Origin: Leptothoe spongobia TAU-MAC 1115
GTDB taxonomy: Bacteria > Cyanobacteriota > Cyanobacteriia > Phormidesmidales > Phormidesmidaceae
Direction of reading: 5' to 3'
DNA length: 64,000 bases
Assembly: GCF_018739885.1 (NCBI RefSeq)
Contig: NZ_JADOES010000002.1
Span: forward strand, 62,001 to 126,000
Shown here: in pieces, positions 16,920-25,752 of the stretch
How the letters are laid out: every line of letters starts with the position of its first letter
How positions within the stretch are numbered: position 1 is the stretch's first letter
Position numbers and translations under genes: made by a program
Notes under the pieces: model-generated
Database searches by the model: none
What the model was told of the DNA's origin: nothing
The model's input: only the letters and a program-made list of their open reading frames with translations

Positions 16920-18938
16920 GTGGCTAAACTCAGCCTCGACCGTCGCTCACCGATTACGTCTATTTCCTTAATGAATCCATTCTCTGAATCCTGGCACACT
17001 CCTGATATTTCACGCCGGAGTGCCCTTAAATTATTAGGCGTTGGAGCCGTTGGTGGCACCCTGAGCTATACCCGCTTTGCTAAACCTAAACCGACGCTCC
17101 ATCAAGTGGATCGACTTGATTTACCGCAGACGGTAGGCCGCCCCACCACCGCCGTCATCATTGGTGGGGGCCTGGCTGGATTGGCCACCGCCTATGAACT
17201 CAGTAAGCGAGGGGTTGCCGTCACACTGCTGGAGCGTTCCCCTCAACTGGGCGGAAAAATTGCCAGCTGGCCGATCCAGGTCGGTGAGCATGAATTGCGC
17301 ATGGAGCACGGCTTCCATGGCTTCTTTCCCCAGTATTACAACCTATTTAGCCTGGTGGATGAGCTCAAGGCCCAGGACAATTTTCAGTCGCTCAACTTCT
17401 ACTCCGTTCTTTATAAAAATGGCTATAAGCCCGAGGCCTTTTACCCGAGTAATGCCGCCTTTCCCTGGAACATTGTGGACCTGGCGGTATCCTCAGAAAA
17501 TCGTCTGAGCTGGGGGATTAACCTCACCAAGCTCAAGCATTTGGAAGTATTTCGAGAGATCACTAGCTTCCGTATGCCCCAAACCTATGAGCGGCTGGAC
17601 CATCTCTCGGTGGATGAATGGGGGCAGGGGCAATTTCCCAAGGGGCTATACGATCTGTACTTTTTGCCCTTTGCCAAGTCGAGCTTAAATGCACCCGATG
17701 TGCTCAGTGCCGGGGAGCTGATGCAGTTTTTCCACTTTTACTTTTTTGGCAATCCTGAGGGGCTGGCCTTTAACGGGACTTGTGAAGATATGGGTCGCTG
17801 TTTGGTGGATCCCTTAAGTGAGGCGATTGAGGCCAATGGTGGACGGATTCTCACCGGGGTGACGGTCAGCCAGGTAAATTGGGGCGATCGCAAAATTGCC
17901 AGCGTTGACTACCAGAAAGGCAATATCGCCGTGAATCCGGTGCCGTTTTGGTGCGATCGCAACTCCCTCCTCAGCACCGACACCACCGACTACTATGGCG
18001 CTGGCGACCGTCTATTTGTCGTCGATGCCAGTCATGGCCAGAATGATCGGGCGATCTCTCTCACCTGCACCCACCAGGGCTGCAGTGTCAATAAAACAGT
18101 CGCCGACCAGGGGGATGGCTTTATCTGTCCCTGTCACGGTGCTGTTTACAATGCCCAGGGTAACGTCATTAGCGGTCCCGCCCAGGAGAATCTGGCCCAG
18201 TTTAAGGTGCTAAAACGAGAACGGGATCGGATCCAGCTGATCGCGGCTAATCCCGTCAAACCTGCTGACGGTCTAGCCGCCAGTCTGGAGGCCGACTACT
18301 ATATCTTTGCCGCCGATATTCCCGGCATCAAAAATCTCTTTGCCTTATCCCAGGGAGAACCCAATCCCACCCTCATGACCCAGGTGGATGAACTCCAGGT
18401 AGCCGATCCGTTTGCCGTAGGGCGCTTTTGGTTAGACCGTGATTTTGAGTGGGAGCAAAGCTGGTTTACCTCTCTCTCTGGCTACGCCCTCACCGATAGT
18501 ATTACCCTCTACCACAAGGTCCAGGGAGACTATATAAAATGGGCTGAAGACACTGGTGGCAGTGTGGTCGAACTCCATGCCTACTGTTATAAGGAAAAAC
18601 AGTTTCCCACCCAGCAGGCCCTCTTAGATACCTTCAAACAAGAACTGTGGGAAATTGTTCCTGAGCTAAAAGGGGCTAACATTTTACATCAGGAACTGGT
18701 CAACCAAAAGAACTTTGCCGGGTTCCCCCCCGGTAGTTATCCCAACCGTCCTGAAAGTGCCACCGTCGTATCCAATCTCATGTTTGCCGGAGATTGGGTA
18801 AAAATGCCCTTCCCCTGCGGTCTCATGGAGCGAGCCATCAGCAGCGGATTATTAGCCGCCAATGAGGTATTACAGAGAGAGGGCACAGCTCGTCGTCCAC
18901 TCATGTCGGTTAATCCCGAGGGGGTGTTTAAGGTCTAA
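16920..18938 (+). CDS. FAD-dependent carotenoid desaturase/methyltransferase-like protein with Rieske domain (CruE/CrtU type)
   Basis: 672 residues from GTG 16920; ATG 16971 (655 residues) is an alternative start. After a twin-arginine-like motif (DISRRSALKLLGVGAVGG) comes a dinucleotide-binding fold (VIIGGGLAGLATAYELSKRG) and a phytoene-desaturase-like amine oxidase domain. A Rieske [2Fe-2S] insert sits at ~382-408: CTHQGCSV and CPCHGAVYN, with both Cys-x-His pairs intact. The C-terminal FAD segment is LMFAGDWVKMPFPCGLMERA. This flavoprotein-with-Rieske layout fits CrtU/CruE enzymes, which desaturate and rearrange methyl groups to make aromatic (phi/chi) carotenoid rings, in cyanobacteria on the route to synechoxanthin. 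The assignment is from architecture only. A Rieske oxygenase 5.6 kb downstream may or may not be a partner. Confidence 0.72.
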   Translation: MAKLSLDRRSPITSISLMNPFSESWHTPDISRRSALKLLGVGAVGGTLSYTRFAKPKPTLHQVDRLDLPQTVGRPTTAVIIGGGLAGLATAYELSKRGVAVTLLERSPQLGGKIASWPIQVGEHELRMEHGFHGFFPQYYNLFSLVDELKAQDNFQSLNFYSVLYKNGYKPEAFYPSNAAFPWNIVDLAVSSENRLSWGINLTKLKHLEVFREITSFRMPQTYERLDHLSVDEWGQGQFPKGLYDLYFLPFAKSSLNAPDVLSAGELMQFFHFYFFGNPEGLAFNGTCEDMGRCLVDPLSEAIEANGGRILTGVTVSQVNWGDRKIASVDYQKGNIAVNPVPFWCDRNSLLSTDTTDYYGAGDRLFVVDASHGQNDRAISLTCTHQGCSVNKTVADQGDGFICPCHGAVYNAQGNVISGPAQENLAQFKVLKRERDRIQLIAANPVKPADGLAASLEADYYIFAADIPGIKNLFALSQGEPNPTLMTQVDELQVADPFAVGRFWLDRDFEWEQSWFTSLSGYALTDSITLYHKVQGDYIKWAEDTGGSVVELHAYCYKEKQFPTQQALLDTFKQELWEIVPELKGANILHQELVNQKNFAGFPPGSYPNRPESATVVSNLMFAGDWVKMPFPCGLMERAISSGLLAANEVLQREGTARRPLMSVNPEGVFKV

Positions 18939-19139
18939 AACTTCCTATACCAGATTCAGCTGATGTTGTTGCCTGCTTTAAGGAAGTCACTGGTTTAATG
19001 CATTCCCAAAGATGCATTGCAAAATTTGTTGTGACAATCTAGAATCTGGTCTACCTTCCCCAGGCTTCTATAAAAATTGAGATAAAGCAGACTCCGTATT
19101 ACTACGGCCAAATCATCTATTAGCCTGTAATTTACAACC

Positions 19140-19176
19140 AAAAGCCTTCTACGTATATATACGCAGAAGGCTTCCT
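19140..19176. terminator. Strong hairpin, probable bidirectional terminator
   Basis: AAAGCCTTCT and AGAAGGCTT pair, and CGTA/TACG pair inside after one mismatch. Short A and T tracts flank the stem. It lies 200 bases after the flavoprotein stop. The rest of the gap 18939-19527 is AT-rich. An ACCAGATTC/GAATCTGGT pair flanks 18951-19053, and no gene is evident. Confidence 0.55.
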
Positions 19177-19527
19177 AAATAAAGATTGCGTAAATCTCGG
19201 GAATTTTTTTGAAAAAAATGTCTGATTTTAATCAGACGTAATTATTTATACTTTGATTATTCCTATTTTTTGTGAATTTAAAAAAGACAAAAGTAATTAT
19301 CCCTCTCATATAGGGAGAAGTAGACACCTTGGTGGACCTCTTATACTTTCTTTTGTTTTTTAAAAAATCTTCTATATCTATGTAAAAATACTTATGCCGC
19401 TAATGGCTATGGCCATAACTTGTTATGTGAAGTCCTCAATGTGAAGTGAGTAGAAACCAACTTCATATGTAATATTTTTGATGAGCATGCGTATAAAACT
19501 ACTCATCTCAATCTATTCACATCACTG

Positions 19528-20937
19528 ATGACAGTCGGGTTGTTGGGGTTCATGGTTAACTCTATGTCTGGGGCTTCTGAGTCCAATGTTTTTTCTACTA
19601 CTTCATCTCAGTACAAACTACCTCTTGACCACAAGCCGTTTCCGCTTTGGTGGCGGGGCTTGGTGGGGGTGGCCTATGTTTCTCTAGGGGTTTTAGCAAC
19701 AAGTATCGGGCTAGCATCAATGTCCTATCGATTGACCCATTTGACGGTTGATGGGGGGGTAGTTAATGGTCGCGCCGTACGAATTCAGGCTCCGATTGAT
19801 GGCAAAATTCAAAAATTTTATGCCCGACCAGGTGTACGCGTAAAGGCAGGACAGGTATTAGCCCAGCTAACACCCTTGTCACAACAACCACAGGGTGACA
19901 ATCCAGTTGAGAGAACAACTAACAATGCGAAGCAGCTAGCTAACCAGACCCTGGAAGTTCGTTTGACCTCTGCACAGCAGATACTGGAATTATTGAATCA
20001 ACAGTTGCAAGATTTGTATCGCCAGGAAGAATTGCTGCTTGCAGTAACAACTGGGGTTGCTTCTGAAACCGTTGATTACTCTGATGCAGCTGTGGCGGCA
20101 GCTATTGCACAAGAGGCGGCTGCCCGTAATAAGTATGAGCGGTTTAACACACTATTGGTAAAAGGAGCTGTGTCTCAACAGGAAGTAGACGAACTTGAAG
20201 CCAACTGGCGCTCCAGTCAGGCGGCTGTCGAACAGGCTCAATCTGAACAAAGTATTGCTCAGATTCATGCTGATGCGCTGGCCCAACAGGTTCCGATTCA
20301 GTCAAATCTCAAGGACTTACAAGCTCAAAGACGACGACTGACAGAAGAAATTCAACGTCAGAACAATCAAGTTGATCTCCTAGCGGTTGAGTTAGAGACC
20401 CGGTCTTCCCAGGCAACTCCTGCAGCTCAGGTAAGTACTACTGAGGAAACAACCATTAACGTCAGCACTTCTCCTGATTCTTCTTTGATTCCTCTAGTTG
20501 CTCCCTTTGCCGGTGTGGTCTATGCCACTAACCACGATGCGGGAGAGCAGGTCAATCGTCCTGCTGCTTTGTTATCGCTTTTAGATTGTAACGAGCTTTG
20601 GGTGGAAACCTTAGTCAGTGCTGACCAGGCAAGACGCATTGATGCTAGCCAACCTGTGCGGATCCAGCATGGTAACGCTGAAACCATTGTTGGCAAGATT
20701 GATTTTGTCACCGCGATTAGCGCAGGTGAAATTACTAAAGCTCGGGCTGAGGCCCTGGTACCCGCTGTCCCAGTTAATTTGGCTGGACAGTCATTGGCCC
20801 GTGTCCGGGTCAGCATGCCACCCACCCAGTCCCAAGAGCAAGCCTATCGATTCTGCGGTGTGGGTGAACCTGCCACCCTCACCTTTGGCACCCAAGCAAA
20901 TCTGGTGAAATTTCTAAGTAAATTGTCTCCATTTTGA
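19528..20937 (+). CDS. HlyD/Alg44-like membrane-fusion subunit of a polysaccharide synthase
   Basis: 469 residues; ATG 19552 is an alternative start. One N-terminal transmembrane helix (~residues 43-66) is followed by a biotinyl-lipoyl half (VRIQAPIDGKIQKFYARPGV), a long coiled-coil hairpin (~120-285), and the second lipoyl half (VAPFAGVVYATNHDAGEQV). A beta-barrel region ends in LARVRVSMPP. This is the membrane-fusion layout. The next gene, 61 bases downstream, is an Alg8-like synthase. In alginate producers Alg8 pairs with Alg44, which has the same lipoyl-coiled-coil part in the periplasm, so this protein is inferred to be the Alg44-equivalent. The N-terminal cytoplasmic part is short and contains no visible PilZ domain, so c-di-GMP control as in Pseudomonas is not expected from this subunit. 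Confidence 0.78.
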   Translation: MTVGLLGFMVNSMSGASESNVFSTTSSQYKLPLDHKPFPLWWRGLVGVAYVSLGVLATSIGLASMSYRLTHLTVDGGVVNGRAVRIQAPIDGKIQKFYARPGVRVKAGQVLAQLTPLSQQPQGDNPVERTTNNAKQLANQTLEVRLTSAQQILELLNQQLQDLYRQEELLLAVTTGVASETVDYSDAAVAAAIAQEAAARNKYERFNTLLVKGAVSQQEVDELEANWRSSQAAVEQAQSEQSIAQIHADALAQQVPIQSNLKDLQAQRRRLTEEIQRQNNQVDLLAVELETRSSQATPAAQVSTTEETTINVSTSPDSSLIPLVAPFAGVVYATNHDAGEQVNRPAALLSLLDCNELWVETLVSADQARRIDASQPVRIQHGNAETIVGKIDFVTAISAGEITKARAEALVPAVPVNLAGQSLARVRVSMPPTQSQEQAYRFCGVGEPATLTFGTQANLVKFLSKLSPF

Positions 20938-20998
20938 GGCTGTCTATACATCCGTAACATCTATTTTTCTTATTTATATTTCGCTTTTTAAGAGGATC

Positions 20999-23086
20999 AT
21001 GGCTACATCTTCAACCCAGCGGCACTTCATGGGCGCTTATATCAGCACGGCTACTTTTTTGGTCTTGTTCAGTGTTGGATTGGGCGGTCTCTATTTACTG
21101 CAAAGTCCTGAACACTTTGCCATCTGGAATATTTTTGGCTTAGTTAGTCTTGGCGCGGTGGGGATCTGGCGTTGGTCCTGGTTTTTGTTGCGAATGTTAA
21201 GGGCTCGCTACTATTTGCATGGCGTTTTCCCTCGCTGGCGACGTCGAGCTGATGCAGTTCCTGTGGAGGACCTGCCCCACATGTGTTTTTTGGTGCCTAC
21301 CTACAAAGAACAACCCTGGATTACGGAGCGAGTTTTTAAGGCCATTGTCAATGAGGCGAAAACCCTGGCCCAGCCAACCACCGTGCTGGTTAATAGCAGT
21401 GGCGACGATGAGAACGCGGCGATTCGTAAGCTTATTAAGCAGGAAGATCCGGATCTGAGGTGGATTCGACTGATCCAGATGACCCAGAAAGATGGTAAGC
21501 GTAAGGCCATGGCCGATAGCCTGCGCCACCTGTCTCAGCTGGATTTGCCTGCCGACACAGTGATTGCCCTGATGGATGGGGACTCAGAACTGTTGCCAGG
21601 CACCCTACGTCGCTGTCTCCCATTTTTCCGGTTGTTGCCCAAAATGGGTGCGCTGACGACCGATGAAATGCCAGTGGTGAAAGGATCTTATTTCTTTTCC
21701 GAGTGGTTCCATTTGCGGTTTGCGCAGCGGCATATGCAAATGTGTTCCGACTCGCTTTCCCACAAGGTGATGTGTCTGACCGGACGCTTTTCGTTATTTC
21801 GATCTAAAGCGGCGCTGCAGCCATCCTTTGTGGCTCAGTTGGAACAGGATTATCTCAACGATTGGCTATGGGGACGGTTTAAGTTTTTATCTGGGGATGA
21901 TAAGAGCACGTGGTACTGGTTGCTGCGTCATAAATACGACATGTTCTATGTCCCAGATGCCGTTGTTAATTCTATTGAGACGCTTTCGGGTTCAGTGGTT
22001 GATCGTGCTTACAACAATATGCGCCGCTGGTATGGCAACATGTTGCGCAATAATGGTCGAGCCATTAACTTAGGCCCTATGACTACAGGCTGGTTTACTT
22101 GGTGGAGTCTGTGCGACCAGCGCATTAGTTTTTGGACCTGTTTGATTACGCCTGGATTTTTGTTGGTTTCCTTGCTACAGGGGGCTTGGAACGCAGCAGC
22201 TGTCGTTGTCTGCTGGGTCATTGCTAGCCGTTCGCTAATGCTGATGCTGACATTTTGGGGCCGCATCTCCACCCTCAAACTGATTCATTTTCCATTGTTA
22301 TTGTTGTCTCAATGGGGCGGGTCTCTCGTAAAAATTTGGACCCAAATGAACCTGGCCCAACAGAAATGGACCAACCGTGGTTCTCAGAGTATTTCGGCCC
22401 ATGGTCGGGGTCTGGAGCGGGTAATGAAGCTGGGGACTTCACGAGGGTTGCTGTACGTGCAGTTATTTGTATTTGGCATATTTCTATGCTGGCTGACGGG
22501 AAATCTCAATCCTGCTTGGGATATTACTGGGTTGCACCTTAGCCATCGGGCCACCCAGTCGAATACTGTTCAGGTGGTGGATGTGATGGAGCATGGCATC
22601 TGGCCCAATGATGGTGAGGACGATGGCCAGGCGCTGCAAACATTGATCGATGGCCTGGATACAATGCCTGTGGAGCTACGTCTCCCGATCGGTGAACTGG
22701 ATTTACTTCAACCTGTAACGATTACTCGGGGGCAGCTTACCCTCAAAGGTCAAGGCCCTGGGCGTACAGTGTTGGCCGCTCGCTTTGATCGGTCTAAGGG
22801 CGATAGTGTGATACAGGTGAAGCCAAAACGCTCAGATGTTTTGAATGGTATTCACTTGCATGGGTTTACGCTGGAGGCTGTGGATACGGCGGCCATTACC
22901 CGGTTGGATGGGATTAGGATGCACCAAGTGGTGGATAGTTCTGTGAGCAATCTTACGATCGCAACCAATCTCCGCGATCCGCTGATGTTTGTCCAAACTG
23001 AAAATATCAAAGTTGAGCAGGTGGTCGTACAGGGACATCCAATTCAATCCCCCGTCGACACTGAAAAATTAGCAAAATCAATGTAG
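20999..23086 (+). CDS. Alg8-like family 2 glycosyltransferase with C-terminal beta-helix-like extension
   Basis: 695 residues; AGAGGATC precedes ATG 20999. Two N-terminal helices lead into a GT2 domain with LVPTYKEQPW, IALMDGDSELLPG (D-x-D), then GSYFFSEWFHLRFAQRHMQM, FLSGDDKSTWYWLL (the T/S-GDD acceptor motif), and NNMRRWYGNMLRNNGRAI. These segments closely parallel Alg8, the polymannuronate synthase of alginate producers. Several membrane helices follow, to about residue 505. The last ~180 residues are unusual: GIWPNDGEDDGQALQTLIDG, then LPIGELDLLQPVTITRG and LTLKGQGPGRTVL resemble the start of a right-handed beta-helix of the pectate lyase/AlgG type. Location is the plasma membrane. The product is probably a beta-linked uronan or hexuronic-acid polymer; the exact sugar is unproven. 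Confidence 0.82.
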   Translation: MATSSTQRHFMGAYISTATFLVLFSVGLGGLYLLQSPEHFAIWNIFGLVSLGAVGIWRWSWFLLRMLRARYYLHGVFPRWRRRADAVPVEDLPHMCFLVPTYKEQPWITERVFKAIVNEAKTLAQPTTVLVNSSGDDENAAIRKLIKQEDPDLRWIRLIQMTQKDGKRKAMADSLRHLSQLDLPADTVIALMDGDSELLPGTLRRCLPFFRLLPKMGALTTDEMPVVKGSYFFSEWFHLRFAQRHMQMCSDSLSHKVMCLTGRFSLFRSKAALQPSFVAQLEQDYLNDWLWGRFKFLSGDDKSTWYWLLRHKYDMFYVPDAVVNSIETLSGSVVDRAYNNMRRWYGNMLRNNGRAINLGPMTTGWFTWWSLCDQRISFWTCLITPGFLLVSLLQGAWNAAAVVVCWVIASRSLMLMLTFWGRISTLKLIHFPLLLLSQWGGSLVKIWTQMNLAQQKWTNRGSQSISAHGRGLERVMKLGTSRGLLYVQLFVFGIFLCWLTGNLNPAWDITGLHLSHRATQSNTVQVVDVMEHGIWPNDGEDDGQALQTLIDGLDTMPVELRLPIGELDLLQPVTITRGQLTLKGQGPGRTVLAARFDRSKGDSVIQVKPKRSDVLNGIHLHGFTLEAVDTAAITRLDGIRMHQVVDSSVSNLTIATNLRDPLMFVQTENIKVEQVVVQGHPIQSPVDTEKLAKSM

Positions 23087-23925
23087 GTATCCTGAGGGGT
23101 GGCCCAGGACGGATCGCCCCCGCCAAAAAAGGTGGAGAAAAAGATCCCGTCGATTTGTAATGATTCTGCTGTGCGAAAGACTAGCGCTGCCTGCTCCAGT
23201 ACTAGAGTGTCATTCACCCAAATACGCAATTCACCATCCGCCTGATTGGGGGTATTGAGCTTAAGTTCTTGATCGAGCTTGTACCAGATGCCTGGCTGAA
23301 ACTGCCAGGCTCCACGGCCAATGGAGGTACCATAGCTCTCGCTAGTGGGTAGGTAAGCATAGACTTCTCCCTGGCCATCTTTTCGCCACATGAACCGGGC
23401 CGAAAAACCATCAGTCCCATCAGGAATTTTGCCACCACTGGCCCCACTACCACCAAATAAGCCCGGCAGTTTGCCCCCTTTAACAAAATCAAATCCTTCG
23501 GCAAAGCGAACATAATAGCTCAGCCGTAACTGGGTTTGAGCTGGGAGAAAAAGATCTCCATAGAACTGAGCACCACCCAGGGGAGAGCTTGTCTGGCGTG
23601 AGACAGAGGGACTGGCAGTCCCGGCAGGATAGTGGACCCTGAGGATATGGTCAAAGGGACTATCGGCATTTGAGAGTAGTTCAAAGTTGTCAAATCCCCA
23701 AGATTTGTCATCTCGTGGTTCCCACTCATTCATCCAGGAGAGATGACTCAAGTTGCTTTGCCAAAGAGATGCAGTTACCAGCTCCTCTGCTTCCACATTA
23801 GACGTTTGGATAGGTTCTAGAATCGATGTGGACGCAGGCGGTTGACAGCTGATAAGAACCATCGTGCCCAGGGCCAGGGCTGATTTACATATGGATTTAA
23901 CCCCTGACACTGCAACTATCGTCAT
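23044..23925 (-). CDS. Polysaccharide lyase family 14-like lipoprotein
   Basis: 293 residues from ATG 23925. The frame is open to 24066, but the lipobox-bearing signal (ALALGTMVLISCQPP) begins properly at the later start. The body carries PL14 landmarks: YYVRFAEGFDFVKGGKLPGL, then FSARFMWRKDGQGEVYAY, WYKLDQELKLNTPNQADGEL, and FRTAESLQIDGIFFSTFFGG with SWATPQDTYIDFANF. PL14 enzymes cleave alginate or related uronic-acid polymers by beta-elimination. The gene is convergent with the Alg8-like gene and overlaps its 3' end by 43 bases. A lyase next to its likely polymer synthase fits product editing or release, as AlgL does in alginate systems. Confidence 0.8.
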   Translation of the reverse strand: MTIVAVSGVKSICKSALALGTMVLISCQPPASTSILEPIQTSNVEAEELVTASLWQSNLSHLSWMNEWEPRDDKSWGFDNFELLSNADSPFDHILRVHYPAGTASPSVSRQTSSPLGGAQFYGDLFLPAQTQLRLSYYVRFAEGFDFVKGGKLPGLFGGSGASGGKIPDGTDGFSARFMWRKDGQGEVYAYLPTSESYGTSIGRGAWQFQPGIWYKLDQELKLNTPNQADGELRIWVNDTLVLEQAALVFRTAESLQIDGIFFSTFFGGGDPSWATPQDTYIDFANFSVSTGD

Positions 23926-24104
23926 TGGCAATTGTAAGTAGATACCCTCCACCTTCTTTATCTTAGCCTTTTTTATTTTATGATTTCTCTTCTGATATTG
24001 GTGTGCCAGGCAAGCATATAGTAGTTGATTGCTCTGTTTTGAATCCTGAAGATAAAGGGTTACCAAACCTAGGCATTTAGCTGTTATTGGCGGTAGCTAT
24101 TACA

Positions 24105-24437
24105 ATGAGCAATTTAAAGAACCTATTTAATACCCCTGAAGGCAGCGTTAGTATTGCAAAAGTTGCTACGTTTTCGATATTGCTCAGTGTAGCCATATTA
24201 CTTTTCCTGGGTAATAAATTGAGTTGGTTTGCAGATAATAAAACAGACCAAACAATCGTTAAAGCTGTTCAAAAATATGAATCGGTTAAGCAGAGCAACA
24301 ACAGCAAAATTAGTATTTGTGTCCAGGCAGATGTGGTTGCATCGGCCTATTTAAAGGTCAATGATTTGGCTAAGCAGGCAGAGTGGGAAGCCATAAAGGA
24401 AAAAGACTGTGAAGCAGCCGGGGTCCCTTCTTACTAA
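24105..24437 (+). CDS. Small single-pass membrane protein, unknown
   Basis: 110 residues from ATG 24105; the frame is open from TTG 24087. One transmembrane helix covers roughly residues 17-38 (VATFSILLSVAILLFLG). A soluble C-terminal part of about 70 residues has two cysteines (KISICVQADVV and EKDCEAAG). No family is recognised. The gene lies alone between the lyase and the Rieske oxygenase. Coding character is supported by a normal codon pattern and a plausible topology only. Confidence 0.5.
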   Translation: MSNLKNLFNTPEGSVSIAKVATFSILLSVAILLFLGNKLSWFADNKTDQTIVKAVQKYESVKQSNNSKISICVQADVVASAYLKVNDLAKQAEWEAIKEKDCEAAGVPSY

Positions 24438-24537
24438 ATGCCTGGCAATGATTTAGCTTGCTTAACACCTGTAGGGGTGCGTTAGGGTGTAATCTAATTG
24501 CCGCTTTACCCTAGTGCCTTCTACAGCAGAGACTCCA

Positions 24538-25617
24538 ATGGTTCAGCCTATTTCCATAGCAGCCTCCATCCCAAAACCCGCACCATCGGTTGAGGCTGTC
24601 CGTCGTACCGCCATTAATTCGAATCATTGGTACGTGGTAGCCCAAAGTCGTGAGCTAACTGATCAGCCCTTGGCGATAGTGCTGTGGCATCAGCAAATAG
24701 TGCTGTATCGAGACAGTCACGGCAGCGTTCATGCCCTTGAAGATCGCTGTCCCCATCGTCAGGTGCGTCTCAGCCATGGCCAGGTACAGGGCAATCAATT
24801 GGAATGTATCTACCACGGCTGGCAATTTAATGGGACCGGGGCCTGTGTCGATGTACCCTACCTCACCGAAAAACAAAGACTTCCCAACTGTCGGTTGCGC
24901 ACCTATCCAGTCCGGGAACAGGATGGCTTTATCTGGTTATTTCCGGGGGATGCAGCTCAAGCAGACAGCATTCCCTTGCTGGGACTGCCAGAGTGGGACC
25001 ACATCAACTACATCGCTTCTTACACAACCATTGACACCCAGGCCCATTTCTCATTTTTGATTGAGAACCTGATGGACATGTACCATGGGCGACTACACGA
25101 TGACCTGCAGGCTTGGGCCAACCCTGTCCTGCGTGACATTGAAAGCAGTCCTATTCGAGTCGATGCCCACTACGATGCCGAGAGCTACTACAAAATCGAC
25201 AAGATTTATTCCGTTGGGCAGTTGTTTATACCCGCCATGCGTAAGCTAAGGCCTACCAATTTAGACGTCAGCTATGTCTATCCCCACTGGCGATCTGTAC
25301 TGGGCAGTGATTTTAAGATTTACTGCCTATTTTGCCCAGTTAACGCCACCCACACTAAGGCATACCTCGTACACTTTGTTTCCCTTGGTGCGTTCCACCG
25401 ATTACACAAACTACCGGTTCGATTCCGTCGCTTTGTTAAAAACCGTTTATTTAATGCGGCCCGTGGGCTATTAGCGGGCTTAGTAGAGCAGGATGTCTTG
25501 ATGATGGAAGATGAACAGCGGGCGTTTGAAGCGATGCCCCAACGGAAAGGGCCTGAGTTTAATCCGGCGATTAGCAAGGTGCAGCAGTTGATTCACCACC
25601 AGGCTACGCAGCCCTAA
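24538..25617 (+). CDS. Rieske-type aromatic-ring-hydroxylating oxygenase alpha subunit
   Basis: 359 residues from ATG 24538; a GTG at 24514 would add eight. The Rieske cluster ligands are CPHRQ and CIYHGWQF with 17 residues between. The mononuclear iron site is ENLMDMYHGRLHDD (D-x2-H-x3-H), which couples to the Rieske centre across subunits in this family. The rest matches a PaO/VanA-like oxygenase. Such enzymes hydroxylate or demethylate aromatic or terpenoid substrates and need a separate ferredoxin reductase, which is not encoded nearby. The carotenoid-type flavoprotein upstream raises the possibility of a role in carotenoid oxidation (CruH-like), but this is conjecture. Confidence 0.85.
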   Translation: MVQPISIAASIPKPAPSVEAVRRTAINSNHWYVVAQSRELTDQPLAIVLWHQQIVLYRDSHGSVHALEDRCPHRQVRLSHGQVQGNQLECIYHGWQFNGTGACVDVPYLTEKQRLPNCRLRTYPVREQDGFIWLFPGDAAQADSIPLLGLPEWDHINYIASYTTIDTQAHFSFLIENLMDMYHGRLHDDLQAWANPVLRDIESSPIRVDAHYDAESYYKIDKIYSVGQLFIPAMRKLRPTNLDVSYVYPHWRSVLGSDFKIYCLFCPVNATHTKAYLVHFVSLGAFHRLHKLPVRFRRFVKNRLFNAARGLLAGLVEQDVLMMEDEQRAFEAMPQRKGPEFNPAISKVQQLIHHQATQP

Positions 25618-25752
25618 AGACGATTAAATTCAGATACCCCCTACTATGAACATGGATACCAAAAACCGTATCAATAACTACAAAATTCATTGGGGTTTCC
25701 TGAAGTTGTGTCTCACAAACATTTCGGTCAATTACAAGAGGAGTCTGAATTA

